A stretch of 64,000 nucleotides of DNA from Cryptomeria japonica (Eukaryota; Streptophyta; Pinopsida; Cupressales; Cupressaceae), in assembly GCF_030272615.1 (NCBI RefSeq), contig NC_081406.1:481342900-481406899 (forward strand), written 5' to 3'. The translations under genes and the position numbers were made by a program. Under the pieces are notes generated by a model. That model was not told the origin of the DNA, ran no database searches, and saw only the letters and a program-made list of their open reading frames with translations. This document shows, in pieces, positions 47,450 to 59,312 of this stretch. Every line of letters begins with the position of its first letter. Within the stretch, counting starts at the first letter, position 1.

Positions 47450-48764
47450 TAGGTTAGTTGTGTATAATGGCATTATTGTCACTATACTTCCCTTGATGGG
47501 AGGTACTTCACTTTTCATACGATGGGAGTGGATTCTTGAACATTGTATGGTTGACATTCGAGCTTTTATTATTTATGTCATCAACATCTACCTCTCCTCG
47601 ATGAATAAGATCTTGGATGATGTTCTTCAAGCGGTGGGATTTTATTTGTTCTATGGCCTTTTCCTTCCTTCCACCAAGGATGTTTCACTTGAGGCACATA
47701 GTTGGATGTTGTTGGAAGTGTGATAAGATTGGATGAACAAGATTTCTTAACATCATTTTGATGGGTTCCTTAAAAGGTGTGTAAGTCCAATTTGGTTTGT
47801 ATGTAGTGTACCTTCTCTTAGGTACACCTTGTTGAGTGTTGCTCACTTGGTTGTTTGTGGGGTTATTTTTGTTGTTGGTCTTGGTCCTAATAATTTCACA
47901 ACATGTGTGATTTTCATGATTCTAGCATCAATAATGCCATCGTTGACAATGTTCTTTTTTTAAGACCCGAACTTTGGTTTATCACTATTGTAAGTTAGGT
48001 GGGGACCTTCTTTAGATGTCTTTGAATATTTTCACCAAATCCTTTTTTATAAGAGCTTTCTCAATTTTGAGTCCTTGGGCTATCACCTCCTCAAAAAAGG
48101 TTGAACATTTGACTTGCAAGTTGAATTCCAGCTTTTCATTCATGTTTGAAATGAAGATTTGGACTAATTGTTCCTCAAGAATGGGGAAAGAATGTTTGCT
48201 AGTAAGGTGTCTCCACCTTTGCAAGAAATCTGAGAATAACTCTCTATTTTTTTGTTTAGTGTTGCATAAATCAGTCATTGAGACCTCATGTTCCATGTTG
48301 TGTGCATGATGAGAAATAAATTTTTGAACCAAGCCATCAAATGTTCTGATTCCACCTGGCAACTGTGAAAACCATTGCATAGCCGATCCTCCTAGAATTT
48401 GAGGAAAGAAGTGCATTAATTATGTTTCATCATGAGCAACCTCTAAGCAGGCTATGTAAAATTCACGATCATGATCCCTAGAATCACCCTTTCCTTTGTA
48501 TTTGTCAAACTTGGGAGCCTCAAAATTCCTAGGAAAAGGTGGCATGATTATGCTCCTATCAAATGGATAAGGATATATGTCCTCTAGAGAATACCTTTTT
48601 TGTGATCTCCCTAAATTTTTTATCTGTTGTGAGAGATCATTTATCTATTGGCATAAGATATCCATCTCTATGTTGGGGGGTGGGATATAACCATGGTTGT
48701 CATGTTGCTATTAATTTCTACCATAGTTATTGGTATTTCATTGTCTATAATCATTTTGATCCAT
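47450..48764 (-). pseudogene. Gypsy gag, minus strand
   Basis: From a minus-strand ATG at 48764 the translation reads through the PPFPRNFEAPKFDKYKGKGD start of a Gypsy gag. The central retrotransposon-gag domain is open over 48012-48416 (GGSAMQWFSQLPGGI, FSDFLQRWR). The C-terminal region has KPNWTYTPFKEP and LKNIIQDLIHRGEV with MFKNPLPSYEK (about 47480-47810). Stops interrupt several parts. Gag packages the element RNA. Confidence 0.85.
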
Positions 48765-48837
48765 GTTCTGATGATTACTAGTTCCACCTGATCAATTATT
48801 TCTACTACTTGGGAAACATCCTAGACTTGAACCTTCA

Positions 48838-48848
48838 CTTTGATACCA
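48838..48848 (-). other. Primer binding site of the minus-strand Gypsy
   Basis: Minus-strand TGGTATCAAAG, resembling the Met-tRNA primer site. The LTR that should lie just to its right is missing; plus-strand integrase starts there instead. Confidence 0.65.
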
Positions 48849-48851
48849 CAT

Positions 48852-49848
48852 GTAATAATAATAATGGTAGTAATTGATAAACTCATAAAGGTGGCACACT
48901 TTATACTAGGGAACTTGATGGATGATGCACCTACTTCGGCAAGACGCTTTGTTGAGGAAATATTTAGGTTGCAAGGGATGCCAGAGAAAATCATATCAGA
49001 TAGTGATGCTAGATTCACTTCAAGGTTTTGGACAACTCTTCAATCAGATTTGGGAACTCAACTAAACTTTAGTACTGCATACCATCTTGAAACTGATGGT
49101 CAAACAAAAAGGATAAATCAGATTTTGGAAGACCTACTTCACATGTACTACATGGACCAACAAAAGAAATGGGAAGAGTACCTACCACTAGTAGAGTTTG
49201 CTTACAATAACACTTTTCAAACATATTTGGGAATGACACCTTTTGAAGCATTGTATGGTAGACCATGTCGAACACCTTTGAGTTGGAAAAATCTTGAGGA
49301 TAGAGTAATAATTGGTCTAGATATGTTGAAGGAAATGGAAAGGAAAACTAAGGAAATTAGGCAAAGGTTGAAGGAAGCTTCAGATAGGCAGAAAAGTTAT
49401 GTAGACAAGAACATGACACCAAGGGATTTTGAGGTGGGAGAAAAAGTCTTCCTAAGGGTTAGGCCACACAAGATTTCCCTAAGGTTTAGGAAAAAGTCTA
49501 ATCTTGCACCTCGTTATGTTGAACCTTTTGAAATATTGGAAATGATTAATCCACTTGCATACCGATTGGCCTTACTTCCCTAGTTCAGATGAATCCATGA
49601 TGTCTTCCATGTGTCACTTCTTAAAAGTATGTTCTTGATGAGAAACATATTTTAAATTGGGATGCCTTACAGGTCTAGGAAACGGGGGAATAATGATAGA
49701 GCCATTTGGAATCTTGGAGAGGTACCAGTACCAATTGTACAACAAAGAGGTTGATCAGTGCAAATTACAATGGAACCAGTATGACGAAAAGAATGCTACA
49801 TGGGAAAACACTAGTGAGATGCAACAATTATTTCCTTTTTTGTTTTAG
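48852..49848 (+). pseudogene. Gypsy integrase with chromodomain (chromovirus fragment)
   Basis: Starts within the integrase core just before VVIDKLIKVAHF (first acidic residue) and continues ISDSDARFTS (second), AYHLETDGQTKRINQ, VEFAYNNTF and MTPFEALYGRPCRTPLSW. Canonical Gypsy integrases have Glu in QTERVN; here the codon at 49107-49109 is AAA (Lys), so the catalytic triad is broken. After stops near 49580 and a frame change, a chromodomain (ILERYQYQLYNKEV ... ATWENTSEMQQLFPFLF) spans about 49692-49848. Chromodomains direct chromovirus integration to heterochromatin. Gag, protease and reverse transcriptase are absent. Confidence 0.88.
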
Positions 49849-49916
49849 ACTTATCATGAACTACAAACTCTTTCTATGGTTATATTAAATAAGTACATTG
49901 AGATGATGCACAATTT

Positions 49917-49929
49917 AAGGAGGGAAGGA
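49917..49929 (+). other. Polypurine tract of the chromovirus fragment
   Basis: AAGGAGGGAAGGA directly before TGTCATAACCC, typical of chromoviruses. Confidence 0.75.
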
Positions 49930-50600
49930 TGTCATAACCCTCTTTCTCTATCTTGATAAAAACTTACTACTATTATTATTGTTATTATTATTATTCATAT
50001 CATTTTGTGATTATTATTGGTTAGAAATGTTTTAATTGAACAAGGCTAAAATTATTTTAATAAAAAGGAATTAAACAGTGGACACACACACTTGAGATCA
50101 TAAATTTAATTGGAAAATTAATTATTTATTCAAAATATTAATTGAGCACATGCTGTAGGAGGAAATGAGAAGCTTCTAGAAGTAATTTCAAATCCCATAT
50201 TCTTGCATATAACTCTTCCAGTATGCCATCAATCAATTTTGCATGAGGACAATTTGGGAAAAGAATCTCTAATTTCAATTAATTCATTCGATAGTGGAAA
50301 TGGTGCACCTTTTCTATATAATGTATGATAAACTTTCAAAAATGGAGTTCATTGTTTTTGGTGTGAAGAAGTAATTTCTCAAGTTCTTGTAGATGCTTGT
50401 TAATAGCAGTAGGATTTTGTAGCCACATTTCATTGTATAATTGTTAAGTTTGTTCTTGAAGAATTCTCACCAAGCTACAAGGAAGGATTGAAGAAGACTA
50501 GCTGGGAGATTGGAGATGATTCAACAAAAAGAGCTTCATCAATCCAGGTTCCCCACTTTGCATTCACTTATTTGCATGTATGAATCTTGTATTTTTAAAG
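49930..50600 (+). repeat. 3' LTR of the chromovirus fragment, right end not located
   Basis: Starts TGTCATAACCCTC. A TATA-like CTATATAATG lies near 50315. No second copy is available to fix the right end, so the stated limit is an estimate. Confidence 0.5.
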
Positions 50601-53403
50601 AAATGTCTTTTATCTCTCTCTTTTGGATTTTTATTTGTATGGGACTTTTCCTTCAAGAAATCCTCTTTTGATTATTTAAATAGATTAAATTAGATAAGAA
50701 TAATCTCCCTTCTTATTCTTTCCAATTTCTTTTAATAATGGAAAAATGCTTGTAGGAAAGGATTTGATAAAAGTTTTCTTTCAATGTGCATATGCAAATT
50801 ATTACTTAATCAATTATCTTTATTATTTTTTTTCAAAGAAAGAAAAAAAAAATCAGATTTTTTAGGAGTAGGAGTTTGTGAAACTTCTCCTCCTATAAAT
50901 TATTTATGGTGAAAAGGATTGACATTTTCATCATCCTCTAATTCATGTTGTGATTCTGCTTGCTTGCACCTCATGGATCTAGTCTCAACCATGTGAAAAT
51001 TTATTGTATGAAAGTGGAGTTGTGAAGAGTGTGATGGTCTATCTCTTTCTATAGCTCCAATGTTTGAATAATTGGTATGGATTAGTTTTTGTGGATGAAT
51101 GATTCTCAATACCACAAGTTCATCAACAAAGTGCTCTTCAAATCTTTAGTTTGGTGTTCAACAGTTAGGGTAAGGTATAGGGAGTGTTGTGATTAATGAC
51201 CACAAGCTATCTAACTATGACAAGGTGCACTCAAGAGTTAGGTTTTCCTACCATAGATGACTATTATGACCTCTTAGGATGATTGATCCTAGATGTTAGA
51301 GATATACTAATAAGTTGATATGTTGGCAAGATGTGCAAGATCTAAAAGAGACTAAGGACAAAATGTGTTAATGTTGAAAGTTGAATGGATCATGGTTTGG
51401 TGATGGATTCTCATAGTAAGTGCAAACTTTGGAGTTTCTAGTAGGAGATTTCTAGTTGTGGAATGTAGGATGATGGAGTGTATTGGCTTCTATTATGTTA
51501 TAGCGATAAGGCTCTTCTTTGGAAAAGAGCTTGTGGTATCAAAGGTTCTAGATCAAAGTCTATTGTAAACCATTTTGAAAGTCTTGATAACGGTGTATGA
51601 ATGTTCGGTGTTTCAACAAGAGATTTCAATTTTTGTACACAAAACTTCTTCTTTTGTGGACTTTCTTTTCACTAGGCTTCTGCTTCTTAAATTGGCAATA
51701 GATGGATTTCTTGATGTATTTGAGAGACTTCCAAACCCTAAGCATTAACATTTGTTCAAGATTGTTCTCGGTTGGGAATTTGTTTTTCTCAGTTGATGAT
51801 GTACTTGTTTTGATTGTTTTAATTTATTTTGACAAGAAGACACATCAATCACATGAAAACATTGTTCTTTTGGTAGAGTAACTTTGACATGAACTCGATG
51901 AAATGTGTATGTTCTCAGGCCAAATTCAACCCAATTTTTAACTAGTCTAAACAAATGAAGACAATCAGTCACATTTTACCCCTAAGAATGGCCAATTGTA
52001 GTACTTTCAACCCAAACTTGATGCTTCTTCAAATCCAAAATGCAACACCTTAAGGAGTGTGTTGTATTTTCATCTTTATGAGAGCAGATAGATAGGGATC
52101 TCCAGGACTAGAAGGATGACCCAATCACCCTATTTTTGGAAGTTGAAAACAACTTGTATAACCGATAAATTTCTCTCTCATCTCAAGGAAACACGTATGG
52201 TGAGTATCTTGGGGGCAAAACTAGCTATGCTCTTGAACTAAAACTATCAAAAAACTCAATCAATAGAATAGATGGGTCTGTAGACTAAAAAGGTTCTATT
52301 AATGTTCGATGGCTTTAGATGTAAGTTCATTTTATAGTGACTCACTTAAGAGCCAAGTAACTCATAATGATGGCCCATATGTCTTTTCGAAAAGTTACAC
52401 CGTAGGAACAGATACACCTAAGGTTACAACTTTAGCTCTCACCTGAATTCTATAGCGGCTTGAAGGACTTACCGCTTAAGGTCATCCCAAGGGTGATGTG
52501 TCCCTTGGTAGGCCTTTCTAAAAATAGAAAATGGCTTTTATGCTGACAGAATGTGCAAATGCACCAATTACAATATACACTTTTTCTTATTAGTCCTTCA
52601 TCGCAATTGTGAATAACATCATAGAGATGTTGCTCCAACAAACATAGGGTTATTTTTAAACCAAGATAGGAAAATGTGAATTTGTTGTTTGTTAATCACT
52701 CATGAAGGTTCATTTTATGCCAACATCACAAAATGAGTTGTTCTTTTTAAACCATTTGTTGTGCAAAATAAAGATGACCATCCTAGGATTGATGAATTTT
52801 CATAATTAAAATATTTAAAGAAAACATTACAATTTGGAGCCTTGAAAACCCACAAACAATTTGTTAGAATCTCCACCTTGATATGTTGCAACTACACCCA
52901 TATTAGTCGATAATTAGCAAAACCTCACAAAAAATTGAAAATAATCAAAATACAAACTGTTAAAGTTTACTTGATTTAAAGAGCTCGAGAGTGGAACAAA
53001 AGCACCATTCTATCTTTATAATAGTTATGTGGGAAACATATCCACAATTGTCACCATTGCCACCCAAATTCCACTAGCTAACAACCAACACCATAATGAG
53101 CACACAACATCCTCACTCCACCACTTTTACATAAAGAGCCATAATGTCTATTTCACAACCACTACTTATTGCTTCCAAACCCAAGAAATCAGTATTATGC
53201 ACCACTAATGATGGATTTGTCAAATTGGAAGCCACAAAAGTTGATTAATGCACAAAACTTACAAATTGGGCCAAGTAGTTAAGACCCCCATCATTACAAT
53301 GAAACACTACCTCACAACCAAAAAATAATGTAATGAATCTATTGTATTATAAGCTCTAAGATAAACAACAAATAGGACGCAATTGTGCATGCTAGTCAAT
53401 GAC
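50601..53403. other. No recognisable gene or element
   Basis: AT-rich DNA; the short open frames show no domain. Confidence 0.55.
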
Positions 53404-53408
53404 CAAGA

Positions 53409-54616
53409 TGTTGGCCATTTGGAGGAATTGATTATGTGTTGCATTGATTTTTTGTCATTGATGTCAACACTAGCTATTTTGGATGCCTTACCGACACCCT
53501 TCTGGTCCCGGTAGATTGTGTGGTTTCTGGTTGGATTGGATCCAACATGATCTAGTATGCTCTAGTATGATTTGGTTATGGAATTGGCTTACTCATGTTC
53601 ATATTCAATAAGTTGGTTTTGGTTTGGTGATCGGATGCTATCCTTCTTGCTTGGAAGCTTGGTTTTTGGTTTCGACGAGGGTTTTACCGACAGATCTTTG
53701 ATGATATGCATAAATGGTGTTGGTGGGGCTTCTGGTGGAGATTCAGGATGCTGATGGTGATCATGTTCGAGACTTGGCGGATTGGGATCATTGCTTTAGT
53801 GTATGGACCTAAATTGGGTCCCGATTGATCTAGGTTATGGACTGTCTTAATGTAACATGTGGATTGGACCTCTTGATGTGTTTTCAGGATGTCTTATGGG
53901 TTGGATATTATTTGTTTGGTCTAAGGCTGACATGTTTTGTAATTATGTAATTGGTTTATTGTTTGGTGGCTGACCTAATTGTTTATGGTCGGGGTTTGTA
54001 TATATATGATGTAAGATCTCATTGTAGATGATCATGGTAATGAGATATGGATATCCAATGTGCAAATATTTAATATCATTTAGGCAGAGGATTTGGTCAA
54101 TCATTGGAGATCAAATTGGGTTTATATAAGAGGATTTAGTCCTCTGGTATTGAGCTTAACCGGAACTGTACTTAGGCATAGGAGATGCTATCTTTGCAGT
54201 TCATTCATTCTTTCGAATTGTAGTTTGGATTTCTATGTAGTCAGTGAGACTCCTTTTGTGATGAGCAGTGCGCTCTAGGATGTTGTCCTTCCTACAAGTG
54301 TAGGCCCCTTAATTGTAATTCACATACTTACTGCAGAAGTATTATTTGACTGTGGGTAGGCTTCCCACCGTGGTTTTTTCTTTTACTGGGTTTTCCATGT
54401 ATAAATCTTGGTGTCATGTGGATGGTATTTATTATTTGATTATTATTTATTCTTAATTGGTTTATCTGTTATTCCGGTATTTGGTTTAAGCATTCCGGTA
54501 TTAATGTTTTGGGTTCCGGTATTAAAGTTTTAATTGCTAATGGTTCTGGTAATCTGTGACAACTGATTCAACCCCCCCCCTCTTAGTCGTTTTCTGGTTA
54601 TTTGAACTATCTAACA
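53409..54616 (+). repeat. 5' LTR of the Copia element
   Basis: 1208 bp, TGTTGGCCATTTGG...CTAACA. A TATA-like GTATATATATGATG lies at about 53998-54010. It shares the GAGCAGTGNGCTCTAGG module with element B. Confidence 0.88.
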
Positions 54617-54618
54617 AA

Positions 54619-54630
54619 TGCTATCAGAGC
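54619..54630 (+). other. Primer binding site of the Copia element
   Basis: TGCTATCAGAGC, one mismatch to the Met-tRNA primer site, two bases after the LTR. Confidence 0.8.
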
Positions 54631-54674
54631 TTTGGTCCTCTCTACAGAAAGCTTAACCACTTGAGAAAGATCCT

Positions 54675-55600
54675 ATGGTGACTAACAGTTCAAGTTCATC
54701 TAGTTCTTCTGGAGCTATCTTTCAGAGAGATATTCCTAGGCTTGATGGAACAAATTACACTGTATGGAAGATTCAGATGGAGACTCATCTAAGATGTCTT
54801 GGTAAGGAGATTTGGTAGATCACACAGAATGGTGTTACACCTTATAATCCCACATCTGGAAATCCTCCTCCGAAAAACTTGGATAAGGAGCTTGAGAATG
54901 ATTGTAGAGAAAGAGAAGCCCTCTTGTGTGCACTTTTTGATCAACAAATAATCAGATTAACTGACAAATCATCTGGAAAGGCTATATGGCATAAGTTGGA
55001 GACTCTTAATGAAGGTGACTCTACTATGAAGATTGTTAAACTTGATGGTTACCAGGTGAGATATGAAAACCTGAAGATGGAAGAAGATGAAAGGATTATT
55101 GCATTCATGGAAAGGGTAAATGAGACTATTATGGGAATTCAAAGTTGTGGTGAAACTCTGAGTGAAGATGAAATAGTTTCTAAAGTTCTAAGAGCCCTAC
55201 CACTAGCTTACAAGATGAAGGCTACTACAATTAATGAATTGAGAACAATGGCTAAAACTTTTGTCAACAAAGATACCTTTGTTGGGAAATTATCTGCTTT
55301 TGAGCTTGAAGAATTTGGACCCTCTGGAGCTATGAAGTCTGAACCCGCTTTTCATGCATCTGCATCATCAACTGATAAACAAGATTGGAAATATTTATAT
55401 GCAAAGGAATTGGATGATATGAAGAGAGAAGATGATGAGTTTGAGCAACTTGAAGCACTATTTTCTACAAGAGTACCTAAAGGACCGGTAGGAAGTAAGT
55501 ATGAAGGAAAAACACCTTTTAAATGTTTTGCATGTAATAAGATTGGTCATTTTGCATCTAGATGACCTGAAGGAATTCAAGATTTGAAGAGAGAGTTAGA
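54675..55600 (+). pseudogene. Copia gag
   Basis: ATG 54675 opens a serine-rich start, then IPRLDGTNYTVWKIQMETHL, typical of Copia gag. A TAG near 54814 interrupts it; 54879-55565 is open and holds the UBN2-type gag domain (KIVKLDGYQVRYENLKM, VSKVLRALP). The zinc knuckle CFACNKIGHFASR ends in TGA at 55563-55565, exactly where the last zinc-binding Cys codon should stand. After about 55600 the frame changes. Confidence 0.88.
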
Positions 55601-55739
55601 AGATCATTTAAGCCTAACCCTGGTTATCAGAACAAGTATAAGTATAGGAAAAACAAAGATAAATCATGCTACATAGCGGATGAGAAAGGTGTTACTGATT
55701 CTGATGTTGAACCGACATAAGACTCTGCTAGTGGTTCCG

Positions 55740-58700
55740 ACAATGGGAAGGAATGGGTGTTCCTAGCTATCAAGGAAGATGTTCTGGCACTGGAAGATAA
55801 TATAACTAAAGAGAAGGCACTTGCTGCTAAAGTTGAAGACAAGGATGAATGGGTGATTGACAGTGGATGTTCACATCATATGACTAGAGATAAAAGGAAA
55901 TTTCTATCTTTGCAAGAATTTGATAGCGGTCTGGTTAGATTTGGAGATGACAAAGCATGTATGATCAAAGAAAAAGGAACTATATCATTGGATGGTAAGC
56001 ACAATACTGATAATTTTTATTTTGTTGAAGGTTTGAAGCATAATATTTTGAGTGTAGGACAATTGGTGGATAAGGGATTTCAGTTACAGTTCAAGGATGG
56101 AAAATACAAAATCATTAATAGATCTGGTTTTGGAGATTGCAACCACTACACAGACAAAAGGTAATATATTTCATTTGAATTCTGGTGAGAAGACATGTTC
56201 GATTGCACAAATTGATGAGAGTTGGCTATGGCATAAGAGGCTATGTCATGTGAATTTTGATTGCATTGTAAAGATCAGTTCAACTAAGGTAGTTAGAGAT
56301 ATACCTAAGATTGTGAAGCCCTATAATTCTGTATGTAAAGAATATCAAATGGGAACACAGGTCAGAACCTCTTTTAGGAGTATACAAGATAAATCTAATG
56401 ATGTTCTTGATCTTATTCATACTGATTTGTGTGGCCCTGCTAGAGTTAAAAGTTTTCAAGGTGATAGATATTTTATGCTAATCATTGACGATTATTCTAG
56501 AATGATGTGAATTACTTTTCTAAGGGAGAAATCTGAGGCTTTTGAAAAGTTTAAAATCTTTAAATCTAAAGTGGAAACTGAGACATGATTGAAGATTAAA
56601 TGTTTGAGGTTAGATCATGGTGGAGAATTCACATCTGGTGAGTTTACCAACTTTTGTGAGAAGCATGGTATAAGGAGACAATTTTCTGCTCCTCGGACAC
56701 CTCAGCAAAATGGAGTTGTGAAAAGGAAGAACATAACTATCTTGGATGCTTCTAGAACAATGATGATGGAAGCTAGTCTACCTGATATCTACTGGAGAGA
56801 AGCAGTGAGCAGAGCAGTTTATACATTCAACAGAGTACATATCAAAGGAGAAACCGGTAAGACACCTTATGAATTATGATTTGGCAATACACCTATAGTT
56901 AAGTATTTCAGAATCCTTGGTAGTAAATGTTATATTAGAATAGATGATATCATTAGAAAAATTGATCCTAGATGTGGTGAAGGCATATTTCTTGGTTATT
57001 CTAATGAAAGAAAAGCATATAGATGTTATAACAAGAGAATACAAATAATTGTGGAGAGTGCTAATGTCAAGGTGGATGAGCTGAATAGAAGTCAAATCAG
57101 AGTTTATGAGAAAGAATTGGTGGTGGAAATGATAATATCTGAACCGGTAGCACCTTTACTATAATAGAATGTTGAACCAGTTACTCTGGTAGTATCAGAA
57201 AATTCAACAGTAACTGAAGAACTGGGAAGAGGAACAGAGAGTCAAAAGACTCCTAGGTATGTGAGATTGAATCATTCAGAAGATCAAATCATTGGGGATA
57301 AGAACAATGGAGTGATGACAAGAAGAAGACTAGAAACTAATGAGGTATGTTTAATTTCTCAAGTTGAACCAGTATAAGTAATTGAAGCATGTAAAGATGA
57401 ATGTTGGTTGAAAGCTATGGAAGAAAAATTAGATCAGATTGAGAAAAATAACACATGGACTTTAGTTCCCCAGCCTAAAAATAAGAATGTTATTGAAACT
57501 AAATGGGTTTTGGGAATAAATTAAATGAAGAAGGTCAAGTTTTAAGGAATAAGGCTAGATTGGTTTGTAAAGAATATTCTCAGAAGGAAGGAATTGATTA
57601 TGGAGAGAATTTTGCACTTGTAGCTAGGATTGAAGCTGTAAGATTATTTCTTGCCTATGCTGCTCATAAGAACTACAAGGTTTATCAGATGGATGTCAAG
57701 TTTGTATTTTTGAATGGGGATCTTGATGAGGAAGTTTATATTGAGCAACCTGATGGTTTTTCACTTTCAGATGATACAAACATGGTTTGCAGGTTAAGGA
57801 AAGATTTATATGGATTGAAACAGGCACCTAGAGCTTGGTATGCAAGGTTGGATAAATATATTTTGAATCTTGGTTTTACTAAGAGTAATGCTAATAGTAA
57901 TTTATATTATAAGGTCAATGATGATGATATATTGATTCTTGAAGTATTTATTAATGACATCATTTTTGGAGGTGAAGATAAATTGTGCATGGATTTTTCT
58001 AAGAATATGGAGAAAGAAATTGAAATGTATATGATTGGGGAAATGAAATTTTTCTTAGGTTTGCATATTACTTAGACTAATAAAGGTATTTTCATCTGTC
58101 AAACTAAGTATGCTAGGGAATTGTTGAAGAAATTTGGTATGTAATATTCTAAACTGATAAATACTCCTATGGTTACAAGTGAGAAATTGACAAGGAAAGA
58201 TGTTTCTGCACCGGTAAATCCTACAAGATACAAATCTATAATTGGAGGTCTACTTTATTTGACTCAGACTAGGCCTGACATAATGAATGATGTTTGTATT
58301 GCATCTAGATTTCAGAGTGATCCTAGAGAAAATCATGAGAGTGCGGTGAAAAGGATTTTTAGATACTTGCAAGGTACATCTCAATATGGTGTGTGGTACC
58401 CTAAGGATGATGACTTTACTTTATGTGCATATACAGATGTTGATTGGGCTGGAGATGTTGATGATTGAAAAAGTACTTCTGGTGGAGCTTTCTTTCTTGG
58501 AAATAAGTTGGTTTCACGGATCAGCAAGAAACAATCATGTACTTATTTATCTACTGCTAAAGCTGAGTATGTTGTTGCTGCTACTAACTGTACACAGGTT
58601 CTATGGATGAAGCAAATGTTGAAGGATATCAAAGTGCATTGCACTAGACTGGTAGTTATTCACTATGACAACTCTGCTGCTATTGACATATTAAAGAATC

Positions 58701-58900
58701 TGATATTTCACTCTAAGATAAAGCACATATCTATCAAGTATAACTTTTTGAAGGAGAAGGTGGAAGAAAATGAAGTTTGACTGGTTTATGTGAATAGTAA
58801 AGAGAAGATTGCAGATATTTTCACTAAACCTTTGTCTAAAGAATCATTTGAGTACCTGAGAGACAGGTTAGGGGTTTCTACCCCTCCGATAGAGAGCTAA
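55740..58900 (+). pseudogene. Copia pol (protease, integrase, reverse transcriptase, RNase H)
   Basis: Protease: WVIDSGCSHHMT in 55757-56164. Integrase: WLWHKRLCHVN zinc region, LIHTDLCGP, LDHGGEF and PQQNGVVKRKN; the codon at 56721-56723 is AAA (Lys) where Copia integrases have the catalytic Glu. Reverse transcriptase (57503-58075): [27 protein letters not shown] and [13 protein letters not shown] at 57953-57955 replaces the first Asp of the YVDD box. RNase H: YTDVDWAGD and TAKAEYVVAA, with AAA at 58559-58561 in place of the conserved Glu codon; the end is GVSTPPIES and a stop at 58898-58900. Frameshifts lie near 56130 and 57510, with many stops. Confidence 0.92.
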
Positions 58901-59312
58901 TTGGTGCTTTTTTGCATCAGTCTGGTATGTATTATTAGAGATACTATTCATTCTGACACTGACGTGGGGATGCTATTGCTTAGGGGGAGTAGTTAGCCTT
59001 GTGTTTCAGTGGTTTCTATTTTTGCTTTGATATTTTTCTCAAATTTCTAGCATTGATGTCAAAGGGGGAGATATATTGATGTGAAAAACTTAAGGAGTTG
59101 TATACATTAGGGGGAGAGATATATGTTTAAAATAGAGCTTTACGGAGATATCATTCACAGGGGGATTTTGGTCTTTATTTTAGAACTTCATTACTATATC
59201 TTTATGTGGGAGATTGTTGGTCGTCTTCTATTGGGGGAGACTTTCTTGGGAATTTCTTGGTACTTAGATGTTTTTCACATCTAGTGTTGCCATCAATGCC
59301 AAATGGGGAGAT
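58901..59312 (+). other. Sirevirus-type 3' leader with multiple polypurine tracts
   Basis: At least five AGGGGGAG-like blocks within 330 bp, ending in AAATGGGGAGAT at 59301-59312 next to the LTR. CATTGATGTCAAAGGGGGAG at about 59051 repeats the motif found at the boundary. Confidence 0.8.

Noticed and set aside
47400-47723. 107-codon plus-strand open frame
   Set aside because: It is antisense to the Gypsy gag C-terminal coding sequence on the minus strand.
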